The notes under the pieces were generated by a model. The model was given only the letters and a program-made list of their open reading frames with translations, did not search any database and was not told the DNA's origin. From Takakia lepidozioides (taxonomy: Eukaryota; Streptophyta; Takakiopsida; Takakiales; Takakiaceae), in NCBI GenBank assembly GCA_030704615.1, contig CM060732.1:10230001-10294000 (forward strand): a stretch of DNA of 64,000 nucleotides, read 5' to 3'. Position numbers and translations under genes: made by a program. Below are positions 33,933 through 45,967 of this stretch, piece after piece (the stretch's first letter is position 1; each line of letters starts with the position of its first letter).

Positions 33933-36900
33933 TTAATCTTGAAAATCATCCGAATCCTCATCCTGTTCTAGACTGTCCTGCTCCTCCTCCACCCCCTCAG
34001 TGCCTCTCTCATCTCCAGCGGACTGCTCGTTGGCCAGGCTTTCGAAAATCCCATCTTCCCCTTGCGGAACTGTCCATCTCACCTCCGTTGGGTCGTCTTC
34101 CTCCCTGTCTGCGTCGCTCTCATCCGCTGAATCACATATGTACTTTCGTACCCGTCTACCTGTCTGAGCTGCTGCCAACTCTTTCCTTATCCTTCTGTCC
34201 TCCCTAGCCCTCTCCAAAATCTGCTCTACTTTACTGGGATTCTCACTTCTTCTAATCGCTGTATTTGCGAGTTTAGCTGCATAACTAGGAAGGGAGTAGT
34301 CCCTCACCGGGCTCGTCATGAAGTCGGCCCTCGCAAAGAACGGGACATTCTTCCTGGCAGGAAGTGTAGGCCCTACATGTTTCGACCCGGACCCTGCAAT
34401 CCTGCACATGACAATCATCAACGAGACTAATGAGAACCACAGTCGGGAAATTCGTTTGACATAAATGACCCAGAAGGCTTTGCAAACTTACAATGTTTGC
34501 ACTCACTCGTATTCCGGGTTCTCCTCCGCATCAATGTCCACTGTGTCTTCCTCGGACTCCGACGAATCCGAGGAGACTTCCGCTCTGTCGGGAGCCTTCA
34601 CATTCCGTTGCAGCCCCTCCAGATGGGATCCCCACACGGATGAATCCTCCTCGTAGGCAAAGAGGTGCCGGTCGGAAAACCGCCCAGCCCACATTGAGGC
34701 ACCTGTTACAATGCCATCCACACATTACCACATGGCGCTTCAGATGTTGCGAACTACATCCTAACGAGAATTTGCAGAACAGCAGAGATCAAGATTCTGC
34801 ATACCTGTCCCACAGATGAGGTCGAGCACTGTGCCCTCCACGTCTGTGCATGTCTCCATAATTGTCTGAATGAAGGCAGGGCTCCGAGTCCGTGAGTACC
34901 GCAGGGGTTCCGTTGAAGTGAGGCTATGAGGGAGAAGTTCCTTGGGAACGTTGTTGAACAGAACGTCGTAATCGAGTGGGTCGCAGTTCGGGTCAACCTT
35001 TCCTCCCTCCTTCCGGAAAGCAAAGGTGGAGTTCTCCTTCACAAAGCAGTATGCATCGAACTGCTTCGTCTGCATACACAGGGGGAAAACGATTAGAAAC
35101 CGAATGCGGCACCGCATTTGAAAACACCCAAGCAAATGAATGGACGAGTGCCAGTGTCGTAATCACCTTCTTCCCTTCCGACCGAAGGCCCAGTGTGTTG
35201 ATGCACGTCCACTTCTTTTTCAGAATCGGGACGGCGCTCTTGCGGGTCCACTTCGCAATTCCTGTCTGAGTGTTTTTTCCTCTGCTCGCCAGGACAACCA
35301 CACAGCCTCTGTCGTCCAACACCATGCGGGCAAGCCCGAATCCTTTCTTCCAAAAGTCCTCCGAGTACCTGTTCCAAGATGGCAAAGCTTGCAGTCCTTC
35401 CACAGGCTCTCCGTCCGGAATATCCAAGATGATCATATCGCAAGACCACTCGGTGGCATTTCCGCCCCTCCTACAATCCTTGTCTGCACACACCCTCTCA
35501 AAGAACGAGACCATATTCTGAAATCCTGGGGTGTCGGAAGGCTCTTCGGCAGTCGCCTTCTTCAGTGCTCTGCCCTTCAGACCCTCCATGGTCTTCATGT
35601 ATGCCAACTTGGCTGCCCGTCCATCCAAAGCCGCCAAGAAACTCTCATTTACACACTGGACTACAGTTTCGGGAGCCACTTTCGGCCTCTTCATTTCCAC
35701 CGGCTCGAAAGGGTGCCCCCCTGGGGGTTGAAGAGTGCCTTCTTTGCCGAGCCAGTTCTCGTGCCTCTCGTGACAACGGTGGGCACAGGGGAGGCAGCCT
35801 GCGTTTGGGGGGGTGGGCTGGTTGCAAAGTCTCCATCGGAGTCCTCTTCCTCACCCTCTTCCTGAACAGGCTGTTTCTGCTTCTTCGTTTTGGCGGGTGT
35901 CACAACAGCTGCTCCTTGCTGGCGAGTCCTCTTCTTCGACCCCTTCTGTTGGGCCTGCACAGCTGCATCCACCGTCTTTTGTGCCATCTCAGCTGCCTTT
36001 CTGGATTCTTCCAGAGCAGCAGATTCCTTTGCCGACTTTGGCCCAGCAGGGACACGTCTTTCCTTTCTCTTCTCTTCTGCCAAGGCGTGCAGATCTTTCT
36101 CAGACTCGTCAACAATACCGCCAGACATGTCCAGGTACCACGGGCATCCAACGAGATGCGCGGGATGCCATTGTTTCTGCATCTCGGGTGTGTAGACACA
36201 GCTTGGGCCCGCCACGGTCCAAGCCATGAAGAACGGGGGCTCTTGAGCCAGGGCCCCTGTCTGAAGGAGCACGTATTTCATATACCTGCAAGGCAGTCAG
36301 CATGCGTGAGCAAAAGTTGAGACCAACCTACTGGCAGAGTGCCACCGAAAACATAAAATGCGAATGCGGTGCCGCATTTCCGAGACAAACCTCGTAACCA
36401 GGCTTCGCATACAAGGGCAGCTGTGCTTCACCTGTAAACAATTCGCATTGCAGCTTTCCCCGCTCCCTCCTGATGTGTAAACTCCACGCTCCTTCTTGCT
36501 GTCTGTAGCTCTCTGGCGAAAAGGTTGTCCTTGTACGCACATCTGAAACGTGTCACGTAGTCTTCCAATGTCTGTGTTCCATCCCATTTGACGTACAAGC
36601 CGAACGAATTTGTGTGCATTACGACTTGCTCCTTCGCATTCGACATTACCTGCGATTCCCAAATGCATTGTCACGTAGCAGTTCAGGGAATTCATTTCAG
36701 AAAAGCAAATCTGGGGAAGTACCTTGAATTACCTGGAACCACCAAGTCATGCGGTTGAGCCACACATCCACTGCAGGGTCGGAAACTTCGAGTGGAAAAG
36801 ACCACATTGTCCTTATGCTCTCGGATGCATTCCAGATCGACAGCCACCGTGTCTGCCATTTCCGATCCAATGTCAGGAGCTGGAAGAGAGTGGCTATTGC

Positions 36901-39346
36901 TAGGAAGGAACTTCAGTGCATTGAAACCTCACCTTCTCTTTCGCCTCCACACATGCCGTTGAGAGGTGATGCAGTTTCTCCAATTGCATGGTCGGCTGCA
37001 TGGCCCGAGAATAGTGTTTTGCAATCTCGGGGATGAAGTCCTTTCCAAGTGCCGGATCTGCAATTGCCACCAGCTTCACAAGCTTTGACTTGTATTTGGT
37101 TCTGGACTTGACACCGGCTTCCTTCAAGTGCTCAGTCAATGACTGCAACGTTTTGACCTGCCCCTCACTTTCCATGAAGAAGCGTTTGGCATGGGCCAAA
37201 TCCAGCTTGATGTTTGACTGCCAACAAAAACATGCAGAAGCGTTACATTCGATTCATGTGGAAACATTACTGAAAATTGGGGAAGGATGAGCAGAGGGAA
37301 ATTGGAGGACGACTTACTTCGTATATCACCTCCACCATTCCATCCATAGTGAGACGATACCATGTCCGGTCTGTTTTTGCAACGGCTTTCTGAATGAGCT
37401 CGGGCTCCAGCATTTCCGCAAACATCTGCGGATCAGTGAGACCAGTTTTCCTCACCCTGTACAGCATGTGTGCCATGTGGGTATGCACGTACGCATTTCA
37501 GTGACCCTGCAAGGCACACTCTCCAGTTCAGTACACGGAAGCACGGAAACAAACCAGAATGGAAACCGAAATGCGGCACCGCATTTCGAACGTGCTAGGG
37601 AGGGTATGAGTATCTTACGAGTTGAGGTCCGCCATGGCATTCTTGAGCAGGGAGGAGTCTGCCGCCTTCACCTTGAGGATGACACACTCCACCATGTAAT
37701 GCCAGCCAATGTGCTTGGCATGGTTCTGCTTGATGTACTCCCACCAGGCGAGAAGTCGGTGATTCCCGTCCCACACAAAGAACATTTTACCCGACATATG
37801 GCCGAAGTCGGGATCACCCTTCAGCGTCGCCTCGAATTCGTGGTTGCGAGTGTGCCAGTGGGTATCCCACGTTGACAATTCATCGGCAGTGGGTCCACGA
37901 GTTTCGCCGTCCTCATTCTCAATGGAAACGTAAAACGCTGCCGATCCCAGACGGTACCCTTCTCGAAATGCGAACTTGAGCTTATCCACATCTCCGGGAA
38001 GGGCCTGCCTGACGATGGGAAGGGAGACCATGCGACAGAGTGGGATTCGAAGAGTCCGCTGGAATACCCTGCTGCCCAGAACTCTGCCAATGCTACTGTG
38101 TGTCTCCTCCAACATTTTATCCGCTGCACTTTTGAAATCCTCCGGAGACATGTCTGTAGGTGCCGGTAGTGGCTGAGCAGCTGGAGCATCCTCAACTGGA
38201 GCTGCACTCTGGGGCCTGTCTGCGGGCAATTCTGCCATTGCAGAGGCCTCCTCCGGGCCTGCTTGCTCATCGGTGGTGAGGTCTTGCTGCGAAAGTTGAG
38301 CGGCAGCACCCTCCTCCGGTACCAAATCGAGATCAACGGTCGATCCCATTGCCTTCGCTGCAGCAGAGTCGGCCCCAACATCTGCAGGCGGGAAATCCTC
38401 CAGGAACTGAGCTTCAGCTCGTGGAAGCGGTTTTGCGGGAGATTGTTCGCCCGTCGCCCTGATTGCCTTCTGCTTCCTCATCCTTGCAGGTGAAGGTGTC
38501 TGCTGCAATTGAATCTGTCTTCTACCCTGCTGCTTCATTCGCGTTGGGGGGGGTGAATCGGCCTGAGCCGGTTCAGAAGCCAGTAGAGGGACGGGCTGCT
38601 TCTTCTTCGACTTTGCTGGAGAAGGGCCCGACCCCTGCTGGCGATTCTCCATGACCGAAGAACGCGAGTCGATCTCTGGGACTTTGAACTTGCCCTTCGA
38701 AGACGCGTCTTTGAATCGCAGAGGGCTAGGCCCGGCAGGAATACCCGCGCTCGGGGATCGGGTGGGTGTACGTGCTGCAGCTAGCTCCTCGGACTCTTCC
38801 TGCGGCTCTTCGGATTCCTGCGATCCCTCCAGCACGTCCACCTTTCCTGTTAGGCATGCAAACATGTTCTGCATTCAAGTCTCCTAGCATTCAGTCTAAG
38901 AATTACAGAAGCAAAATGGGGGGTTCGGTGCTCGATCAGCTGCGCGCAGCCCGATCGCATGGAGCTCTCACTGGTGGCTGGGTTGCCTGAGTGGCCTGCT
39001 GCTCGGAGATGGCAATCTCCTCCTGTAGACGCATCTGCTTCCTCCCCTTCGGCATTGGCCTACGTCCGAAGTATAATTTCCGGAGCTTGCGACGAGGTCT
39101 CCTGTCTGGTGCACGAACTCCCCCCCTCTCAGGTTCGAGCATAAGAAGAACAGAGAGAGGAAAAGGGCCAAAGAGTGCAGATGGAAAGGGCGCGAGAGGG
39201 GTGACTGAGGAGACACGACAAAAGTAGATGAAACGGCGGTGATGCACCACTTGGGTTCGAAAGGGTTGGACGAAAGTGTCTCCTCGGGAGTTTGCGTCAT
39301 TACGAAATTCGAATCGTTGAGGGTACGCCTGCCGTCCGAAAAACAA
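33933..39346 (-). CDS. ParB-fold / beta-class DNA methyltransferase-like fusion, copy A
   Basis: Intron-rich minus-strand gene. A basic N-terminal exon (about 39,142-38,940, RRKLRKLYFGRRPMPKGRKQ) is followed by a low-complexity region with SPAK/SPAR repeats. The ParB/sulfiredoxin-fold exon (38,850-37,619) has IPLCRMVSLPIVRQAL and MFFVWDGNHRLLAWW. Helical exons lie at about 37,461-37,320, 37,218-36,932, 36,880-36,734, 36,651-36,432 and 36,285-35,720. The methyltransferase-like part has DMIILDIPDGEP (35,409-35,440, motif IV position), LDDRGCVVVLASRGK and, across an intron at 34,802-34,700, VLDLICGTGTGASMWAGRF then LFAYEED (motif I and acidic loop). An acidic tail ends at 33,933. Motif order IV then I is that of beta-class amino-methyltransferases. 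DIPDG replaces DPPY/SPPY, so activity is uncertain. One frame change at a G6 run near 35,720 could be a sequence error. Start codon uncertain. Confidence 0.7.
35100..37590. repeat. Single family A palindromes inside introns of the methyltransferase gene
   Basis: Isolated copies lie at about 35,101-35,120 (centre CA), 36,361-36,382 (TG) and 37,568-37,588 (CA). Each falls in an inferred intron of the ParB-methyltransferase gene and none in an exon. Confidence 0.75.
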
Positions 39347-39479
39347 ACATCATTATCGAACGGTCAGGCCGCGCCGCCTCATGCCCCTTCAGTCAGATAG
39401 AGTGCCGACATGTGCAGCAATTCCGTTGCTCCACGTGTTCACATTTCAAGGTATTTCCGTCCCAGCGTCTGATGAGTTG

Positions 39480-41125
39480 GAGCGAAAATGCGAATGCGGC
39501 GCCGCATTTCCGTTAAGTACCATCACGAAGCTACACATCCGTACTTGTTGGAAGAAAATGCGGCACCGCATTTCCGTTCCACCTTCACATACCTTAGTTG
39601 TTGAACGGAAATACGGTGCCGCATTTCCGTCCCACAGCTCCAAGTATGAGATTCAAAAGGGAAATGCGGCGCCGCATTTCCGTTCTGGAATGTCGAAAGG
39701 TGCGATTGGGACGGGAATGAGGCACAACATTTCAGTTCCCGTGGTTCATGATTTTCAATGTGAACGGAAATGCGGTACCGCATTTCCGTTCCCACTTCAC
39801 ATCCGTTAGATGATGAATGGAAATGCCGTGCCACATTTCCGTTCGGGAAAGTATAGAGGTCTCACCTGGACAGAAATGCGGTGCCGCATTTCCGGTCCGG
39901 AAAGTTTGAAGGTCTCACATGGATGGAAATGCGGCTACACATTTTCGTAGCACAGCTCCAGGCCCAATATACAAAACGGAAATGCGGCGCCGCATTTCCG
40001 TTCTAGAATGTCGGAAGGTGCGACTGGAACGGAAATGCGGTGCCGGATTTCTGTTCCCGTTGCGCACGATTTTCAGTCAGAATGGAAATGCGGTACCGCA
40101 TTTCCGTTCTGTAGAGTATTAACGTCTGACGCTGGCGGAAATGCCGTGCCGCATTTTCGTTCCACAGCTCCATGCCTCACATACAAAACGGAAATGCGGC
40201 GCCGCATTTCCGTTTTGGAATGTCGGAAGGTGCGACTCCGACGGAAATGCGGTACCGCATTTCAGTTCCGAGTTTCAGGATATTTCATCAGAACGGAAAT
40301 GCGGTGCCGCATTTTCCTTTTGAATCTAATACATTCCGTTCTGGAATGTTGGGAGTGCGACTCGGATGAAATGCGTGCCGCATTTCAGTTCCGATGTTCA
40401 CGATTTTCAGTCAGAACGGAAATGCGGTACCGCATTTCCGTTCTGGAATGTTGGTTGGTGCGACTCGGATGGAAATACGGTGCCGCATTTTAGTTCAGAT
40501 GGTTCACGATTTTCAGTCAGAACGGAAATGCGTTGCCGCATTTCCGTTCTGGTAGTATATGAATGTCTCAAGCGGTCGGAATTGCGCTGTATGAAGCTGT
40601 CGGTGTCGGAATCGCACTCGGCTCATGCATCAGATACAAAATGGAAATGCGGCGCCGCATTCCGTTCTGGAATGTCGAAAGTGCGACTCGGACGGAAATG
40701 CGGTGCCGCATTTCTGTCCCGTTGGTTTCAATCAGAACGGAAATGCGGTACCGCATTTCCGTTCTTCATACCGGTTGGAATTCGGCGTTCGTATGAATGT
40801 TGACGGAATCGGTACTCGCTCCATGCATCAGATACAAAATGGAAATGCGGCGCCGCATTTCCGTTCTGGAATGTCGAAAAGTGCGACTCGGACGGAAATG
40901 CGGTGCCGCATTTCTGTTCCCGTTTCATAAATCTCAATCAGAACGGAAATGTACCGCATTTCCGTTCCCCTTCACATACCGTGCTTGTTGAATGAAAATG
41001 CGGTACCGCATTTCCGTTCTGGAGAGTATGAATGTCTTTAAGGACGGAAATGTGCTGCAGCATTTCTATCCCTCAGCTCCATGCATCAGATACAAAATGG
41101 AAATGCGGCGCCGCATTTCCGTTCT
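39480..41125. repeat. Family A palindromes, right array
   Basis: About 29 copies of the same 22-bp palindrome, spaced mostly 50-54 bases apart (for example 39,977, 40,029, 40,083, 40,135, 40,188, 40,240, 40,293). Central dinucleotides are TG (about 12), CG (7), TA (7) and CA (2); one degenerate copy near 39,925 reads CT. Spacer texts recur in order every four units (about 211 bases), for example TTCTGGAATGTCGGAAGGTG and CATGCATCAGATACAAAATGG-like spacers, so the array grew by duplication of a four-site unit. It lies between the divergent starts of gene A and transposase M1. Confidence 0.9.
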
Positions 41126-41582
41126 GGAATGTCGGAAAAGTGCGACTCGGACGGAAATCTGGAACCTGAATGGGTTGCATTGTTCCGAAACAACACAATT
41201 GCGGCCAGTCTTGATGAGCACAACTTGGTTGTCTGACCGTTTTAAACAGCAGTCCTGGCACTTGTCAGTGCGAACGTTCCTGTCTGCACCGAGAATACTG
41301 CTGGATCCACCCTCAGGAGAAAACTGTCAGGAGATGTTATTTCGTCGCCGAATCGGCCATCATTGTCATACTCACTGGCTATGGAATCAAACCTCCCACC
41401 TTCATGCATGTAGCTTGAAACAATACTTTCCACTTCAATGTGCGACTTCCAATCGTCGATGGACTCCGCATGGTGCCTGTGAGCCTTGGTCTGTCGCTAT
41501 ACTGAACCTCGCACTTGCCAACTCCGTGCGGTGTTCGATGGCTCCGAATTCCTACGCTATAGTTTGCTGTCCTCCGCAACTT

Positions 41583-44500
41583 GGGAGAGCCTGGATCCCA
41601 AACGAGGGAGGACTTTGCAGAGTGACTGAAACTTACCTTTGTTCCAAATTCAAGCTCAAACCGGGCACAGTTTATTTGGAAGAAGAAGGAAGGATGTTCC
41701 TGGACAGGTTGACGAGACCATTGTCGTGCTAGGTAACGACGGAGGTTGCGGAATCGAATGGCACGTTCCCCCGTCAGACACCATCCTGTACCGAGCTGTG
41801 GGAATGCCCATTCCCTTTCCGAATCAGTCGCTGCCCACACCATCCACAAAGGAGTCCGGAAACCGAGAGGCGGCCACTGCCAACAGAGAGGTATGCAACG
41901 ATAATCATTCCCGACCTGGACCGTCAAGACCCTCCATAGCTTCTCGTGTGGACGTATTCGACATTTCCGACGAGGAAGATGATTGCATTGAGGTACCCAT
42001 GTCCTCCACACGGTCGTTCAAATCCGGCATGGACGTCTCTGTAGGTGCTACGCATGTGCCCTCGAGCATAACTCCAACCCGGTCCATTGTGCAGCTCCTA
42101 CGACAACATCACCTCGATGGTTCTCGCTCCGAGCTGGCTGCTCTCGACTATGCCAAATTCCCAGTCAAGGTTTTCTGCCTCCCGAAGTCGATGGCAATGT
42201 CATCTTCGAGTTTCCACCTGTTTCTTCGTCAAAGAAAGCCTCCGGGATGTTAACAGACATGGATCGAAAGCATGACGGACACCCTGGTGTGTGACGAAGA
42301 CCAGTAGCACGAAAATTGCTGATGGTGTTCGTGTACGATATGTCCTCTGTGCGGGGAAGCTGAGGTGCCTCAATCCCACCTGCTTCCACTTTCTCTCCAA
42401 AGGAGGGCGGAGAAACGAGACGGATTGGACTGGCACAACGCATCATCCATTCATTGTCTCCAGCCAAGCTCCTGCGGGTTCTTTCAAGTGTGCACATTGC
42501 AAAGAACCACCGACGTGCATGTCCATGTGCAGAGCCAAGCAATATTACGTAATCCATTTGCTCCCGGACTTGACTAGAGCTTGCATACACGTTGGGGTCC
42601 ACTGCCACCCCTTGGCGAGAGGCAACATGCGTGAGGCTGTGCAGGAAGCACACGACATCATAAAAGAGGAGGTGAAATTGAGCCCCGGAGCCAGACCAAA
42701 GCAGATTCAGCTGAAGGCAGCCCACAAGATTGCTCTTGGCAAAATCATGTCTGAAGATGGTTCCGACCGAGAGCCCTTGACCGAAGACGAGATGCGTGAC
42801 CTCTTGGAGTCCGTCTCGCACGTTTGTAGTCCGAATGTGCGGAATCACATCGTATCTTGCAAGCAGGAGTTCGGCAGGGGGTCGGACATGTACTCAATCC
42901 TGGAGGTGAAACGAATGACTGGATATGACTACATCCAAGGTAGCAGGTTTCCAGGGCAAGGCAGCGAATCCGATCGTTGTTACATTTTCAAAATGTCGAC
43001 GTGTGGGCCTGGGAGTGGAGTCGACTTGGTCACTCGCATGACAACTGGAAACTTGTCGAATGCTTGGGTGATGTTTGATCACATCAAGCGAATTACAAAC
43101 CATCAGTGGGTGACTATGGGTGCGCATGTTTATGACTATCACTCCAAGAGGCTCATGACGATTGCAATCTGCGAGATGAAAGGGGAGGACACACAGTCCG
43201 AGATGCATCTGTGGGAGGGCATAAACGAGCAGATGGCAAGGGCGGGATTGCCAGAGCCCAATTTCAGGGGATTCATGGCAGACAACGCTCAGGCCAACTG
43301 GGCAGCGGTGCGGCGTGTGTACGGTGAGGACCCCAATGTTCCAATGGAGGGGAAAGAGAGATCCTGTGGATTCCATTGGATGCAGAGTCTATCCCACTAC
43401 ACTACCAAATTTGTTGCTAGCTCATTCCAGGCTGAACACGTGTCCTTTGTACGGCGTGGAAGGATGCACCCACATTTGATGACGCGGAGGTTAAGTTTGC
43501 TATCATCGAGGCTTGGTGGAACACGTCAGGTGCAGTGGAGACAACCAATCTGGGAGCATTGCACAGCTGGTTGGGGTGGTGGCATTTTCGGTATCGACAG
43601 TTCGGACAGTACATGCGGGAGGTAGGCTGCTGTCATTTTCGTTCATTTGTCTTTCTGTTACGGACATTTCGATTGGTCCCTCACCATTGTTTGTGTCCTT
43701 CTAGGAGCGTGCTTGGATTCCGACACGGACATGCCGAACACGAATATGGCAGAATCGGTCCACTCCTCCTGGCGAGCGTCTTCTGCCGCACATCTGGTGG
43801 ACGTAGACGGCCACAACGGAGGACATCGACAGAGCAATCATGCAGCAAGCCACGTACTACAAGTTCCTGAGCGGCAAACAATGGGGCTTTGGGCCGGACA
43901 GGGAGGAATTGTTGGTACGAACAGCTTCGAGGTCCAAGAATCCAGTGAAATGGGCGACAGCATTGCGAGAGAAGATCAAAGGGACGCCTCTGCACCGCAG
44001 AGGTGAACACCTAGAGGGGGACGTCCGGACTCGCCCTGTCAGGCGGAGGATTGAAGAGGAACCCGGGTGCGAAGAGGATTCCTGGAGATCCGACAGGAAC
44101 ATTCGGACAGCACCTCGAGGTCCCGTCATGTTGCCGCACAATGTGTCTTCCAGCAGTGGAAGCCCAAGAAATTCCAGATCGCCGTCGCCTTCAACCGGGG
44201 ATTTCGTGCAACAAATTCCCACCGCTCCCTTGCCCCACATTCCGCCCGCTGTTATGCAGTATGGCCAAGCCATTGTGGAGACGACTGTGTCTGCTCACAG
44301 TGGAGAATTGCTCGCACAAAGCCGTCGTTTCGAGGAAGGTGTTCCGCAATTCGTGTGGATACACGGCAACGTTGTTTAGAGATGATAAGGAGGAATCCAG
44401 ATGGGGCTGTCCCTGCTCCTACTTTTACAGGAAGATTTGTCCATGCAAAGTTTGCGGAGGCGACAACCACCCAGTTCTGGTTCTGCAGGCACGACATTAT

Positions 44501-45129
44501 GACTTGCGTGTATGGAAAGCCCAAGTACGGCATACAAACAATGCCAGAGGCTCCCCCGGTGTGGCCGGTGGAACCAGGCTGCGATCTGAGTCAGGTTGAG
44601 GCCGACGCCCTTACCGCCGCAGGATTTCGGATGGTGCAGCGCACTGACGTCCCCAGACAACCATTTCCGCTTCCCAGCCTCCACCACCGACCCCTGTGAG
44701 AGCAAGAACAATGGGACACGACAGCTCTAAGCATCCTACACACCGTTGGGGGAAACCGAAGAGGCGGCGACCTCCCTCAAAAGTGAACGAGACAAGGATG
44801 GGGAATGCACTTCGGATGAACTGTACAATCCAGAGCTCGACAGAAGTGCCCCACCAGGATTCGGGCGTGTGTATCAGATGGCCACGGCGGGCTCAGCTGT
44901 TCGCAATGAGGTGTACACCATCACCATTTCAGAATTACCCACCTGCAATTGCACCGACTTCCAGATCATGGCGAACAAGGGGGCATCATACTGCCCTTGC
45001 AAGCATTTGTACTACGTGTACCTAAAGAGACTCCGTTGTAATTCCACAACTCATCACTTCATACATGCACCAGGGTTGAGCCCCCAGGAGGTTCACACTC
45101 TTCTGAATATGGATCCAGGGGACCAGTGA
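41583..45129 (+). CDS. MULE transposase M1 of element A
   Basis: Mutator-like DDE transposase. N-terminal text FKLKPGTVYLEEEG and GIEWHVPPSDTILYR is followed by a Cys-rich region (CAGKLRCLNPTCFHF, FKCAHCKEPPTC). The catalytic core has D in WVMFDHIKR (about 43,077), D in GFMADNAQANW (43,281), CGFHW (about 43,367) and E in SGAVETTNLG (43,538). A GT-AG intron is placed at 43,621-43,704. A Cys-rich segment ending FWFCRHDIMTC and a SWIM zinc finger (CNCTDF...CPCKH, 44,943-45,006) complete it. Frame changes near 41,685, 42,285 and 43,440 are not shared by the inverted copy at 60,436-63,877, which has its own, so most look like copy-specific indels or sequence errors. True start not determined. Confidence 0.8.
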
Positions 45130-45134
45130 GCTTG

Positions 45135-45967
45135 GCTTTGCGGTCCACATACAATGGTACGCCCATCCTTTTCGGATAGTAGAACTGTACTGCTGCCAGT
45201 ACCTCAGACTCTGGCCACAGAAAGGTCCGACATATGTCTTGCCTACCAGTAACCTGTTTTGCTCGAACTAAGATATTACTATATCGTTCACTTGTTTCCA
45301 CGTGCATGTATTTTTGTATGTTGGAGGGTTCATGTTTTTGCTTTCCGAAAACTTGCTTCCTCATTCGACCTCCGACAAGGAAATGCGGCGCCGCATTTCC
45401 AAGTATCGTCGTAGGTACCCCAGAGGCGGCCTTCGCCAACACCAAACCGCTCCGAAATTTCGCACGTGCGAACCCTAATGCGGCACCCTATTTCCCAGTT
45501 CAGTTGCAAACCTTTCCCGCCGAATACCCGAAGAAGACAGAATTGTGAAGTACTGCAGACTGTATTGGTGCAGACTCCATTGGTTCAATCGCGGCAAAAG
45601 GGTCAGCTTCATTCCAATGTTAAGGCATGTAAAACCGCGGAATACTCTATACAGGCCAGTATGCGACGTCCTTTTGCAGTGGTATACTGGATTTCCCGTT
45701 GCACGGTCACTTATTTCCATGAGCGGATCTAAAAACCATGAGCGGACTTGTTACTGACGACATATCTTCGCCGCATTACATGATCTGGAACGTCCAAAAA
45801 CGGCAAGGTCAAATAAAAAACTATTATTTTAATACTTGTTTAATCTGCCGCATTTCCAAATTTGGAGGAGTCCGCTCATGAAATCCGCGTATCTTAGACT
45901 TCGGCACCGCTCATGCGGCTCATGCGGCTCATGGCTCATGGTTTCTGCTCATGAAATAGTAAACCTC
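45135..45967. repeat. 3-prime flank and right terminal repeat of element A
   Basis: Holds a perfect family A palindrome at 45,380-45,401, a half palindrome (CTGCCGCATTTCC) near 45,845 and an array of GCTCATG units from about 45,870 to the end. No gene is seen. Confidence 0.65.

Larger units (their letters stand above)
30623..45967. mobile_element. Element A: 15.3-kb MULE with ParB-methyltransferase and palindrome arrays
   Basis: The left end (GGGGGCTGCTATTTC) and the inverted right end (GAGGTTTACTATTTC) align imperfectly. Both are followed inward by arrays of CATGAGC units (30,636-30,690 and 45,870-45,955 inverted). Outside the ends lie the two halves of the M2 SWIM finger, with a degenerate duplicated target (CCTCGGCA / CTCTGGCA on the minus strand). 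Contents in order: two head-to-head paralogous genes, a palindrome array, the ParB-methyltransferase gene A (-), a second palindrome array, and transposase M1 (+). The right 4.2 kb recurs inverted at 59,586-63,877. Confidence 0.75.

Noticed and set aside
34976-36320. Plus-strand frames of 241 and 251 residues across gene A
   Set aside because: They are opposite the methyltransferase exons, show Ser/Leu-rich shadow composition and cross its splice sites.
39480-41125. CRISPR array
   Set aside because: The units are palindromes with related, recurring spacers; the locus is intron-bearing eukaryotic DNA and has no cas genes.
33031-41125. Telomeric or centromeric satellite
   Set aside because: The repeats are bounded by transposon ends, are few, and also occur singly in introns.
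39480-41160. Long open frames (up to about 160 residues) in the right palindrome array
   Set aside because: Same repeat artefact, with no non-repeat protein content.
43681-44010. Open frames on the strand opposite the transposases, repeated in both M1 copies
   Set aside because: They are antisense shadows of conserved coding sequence; presence in both copies only reflects duplication.
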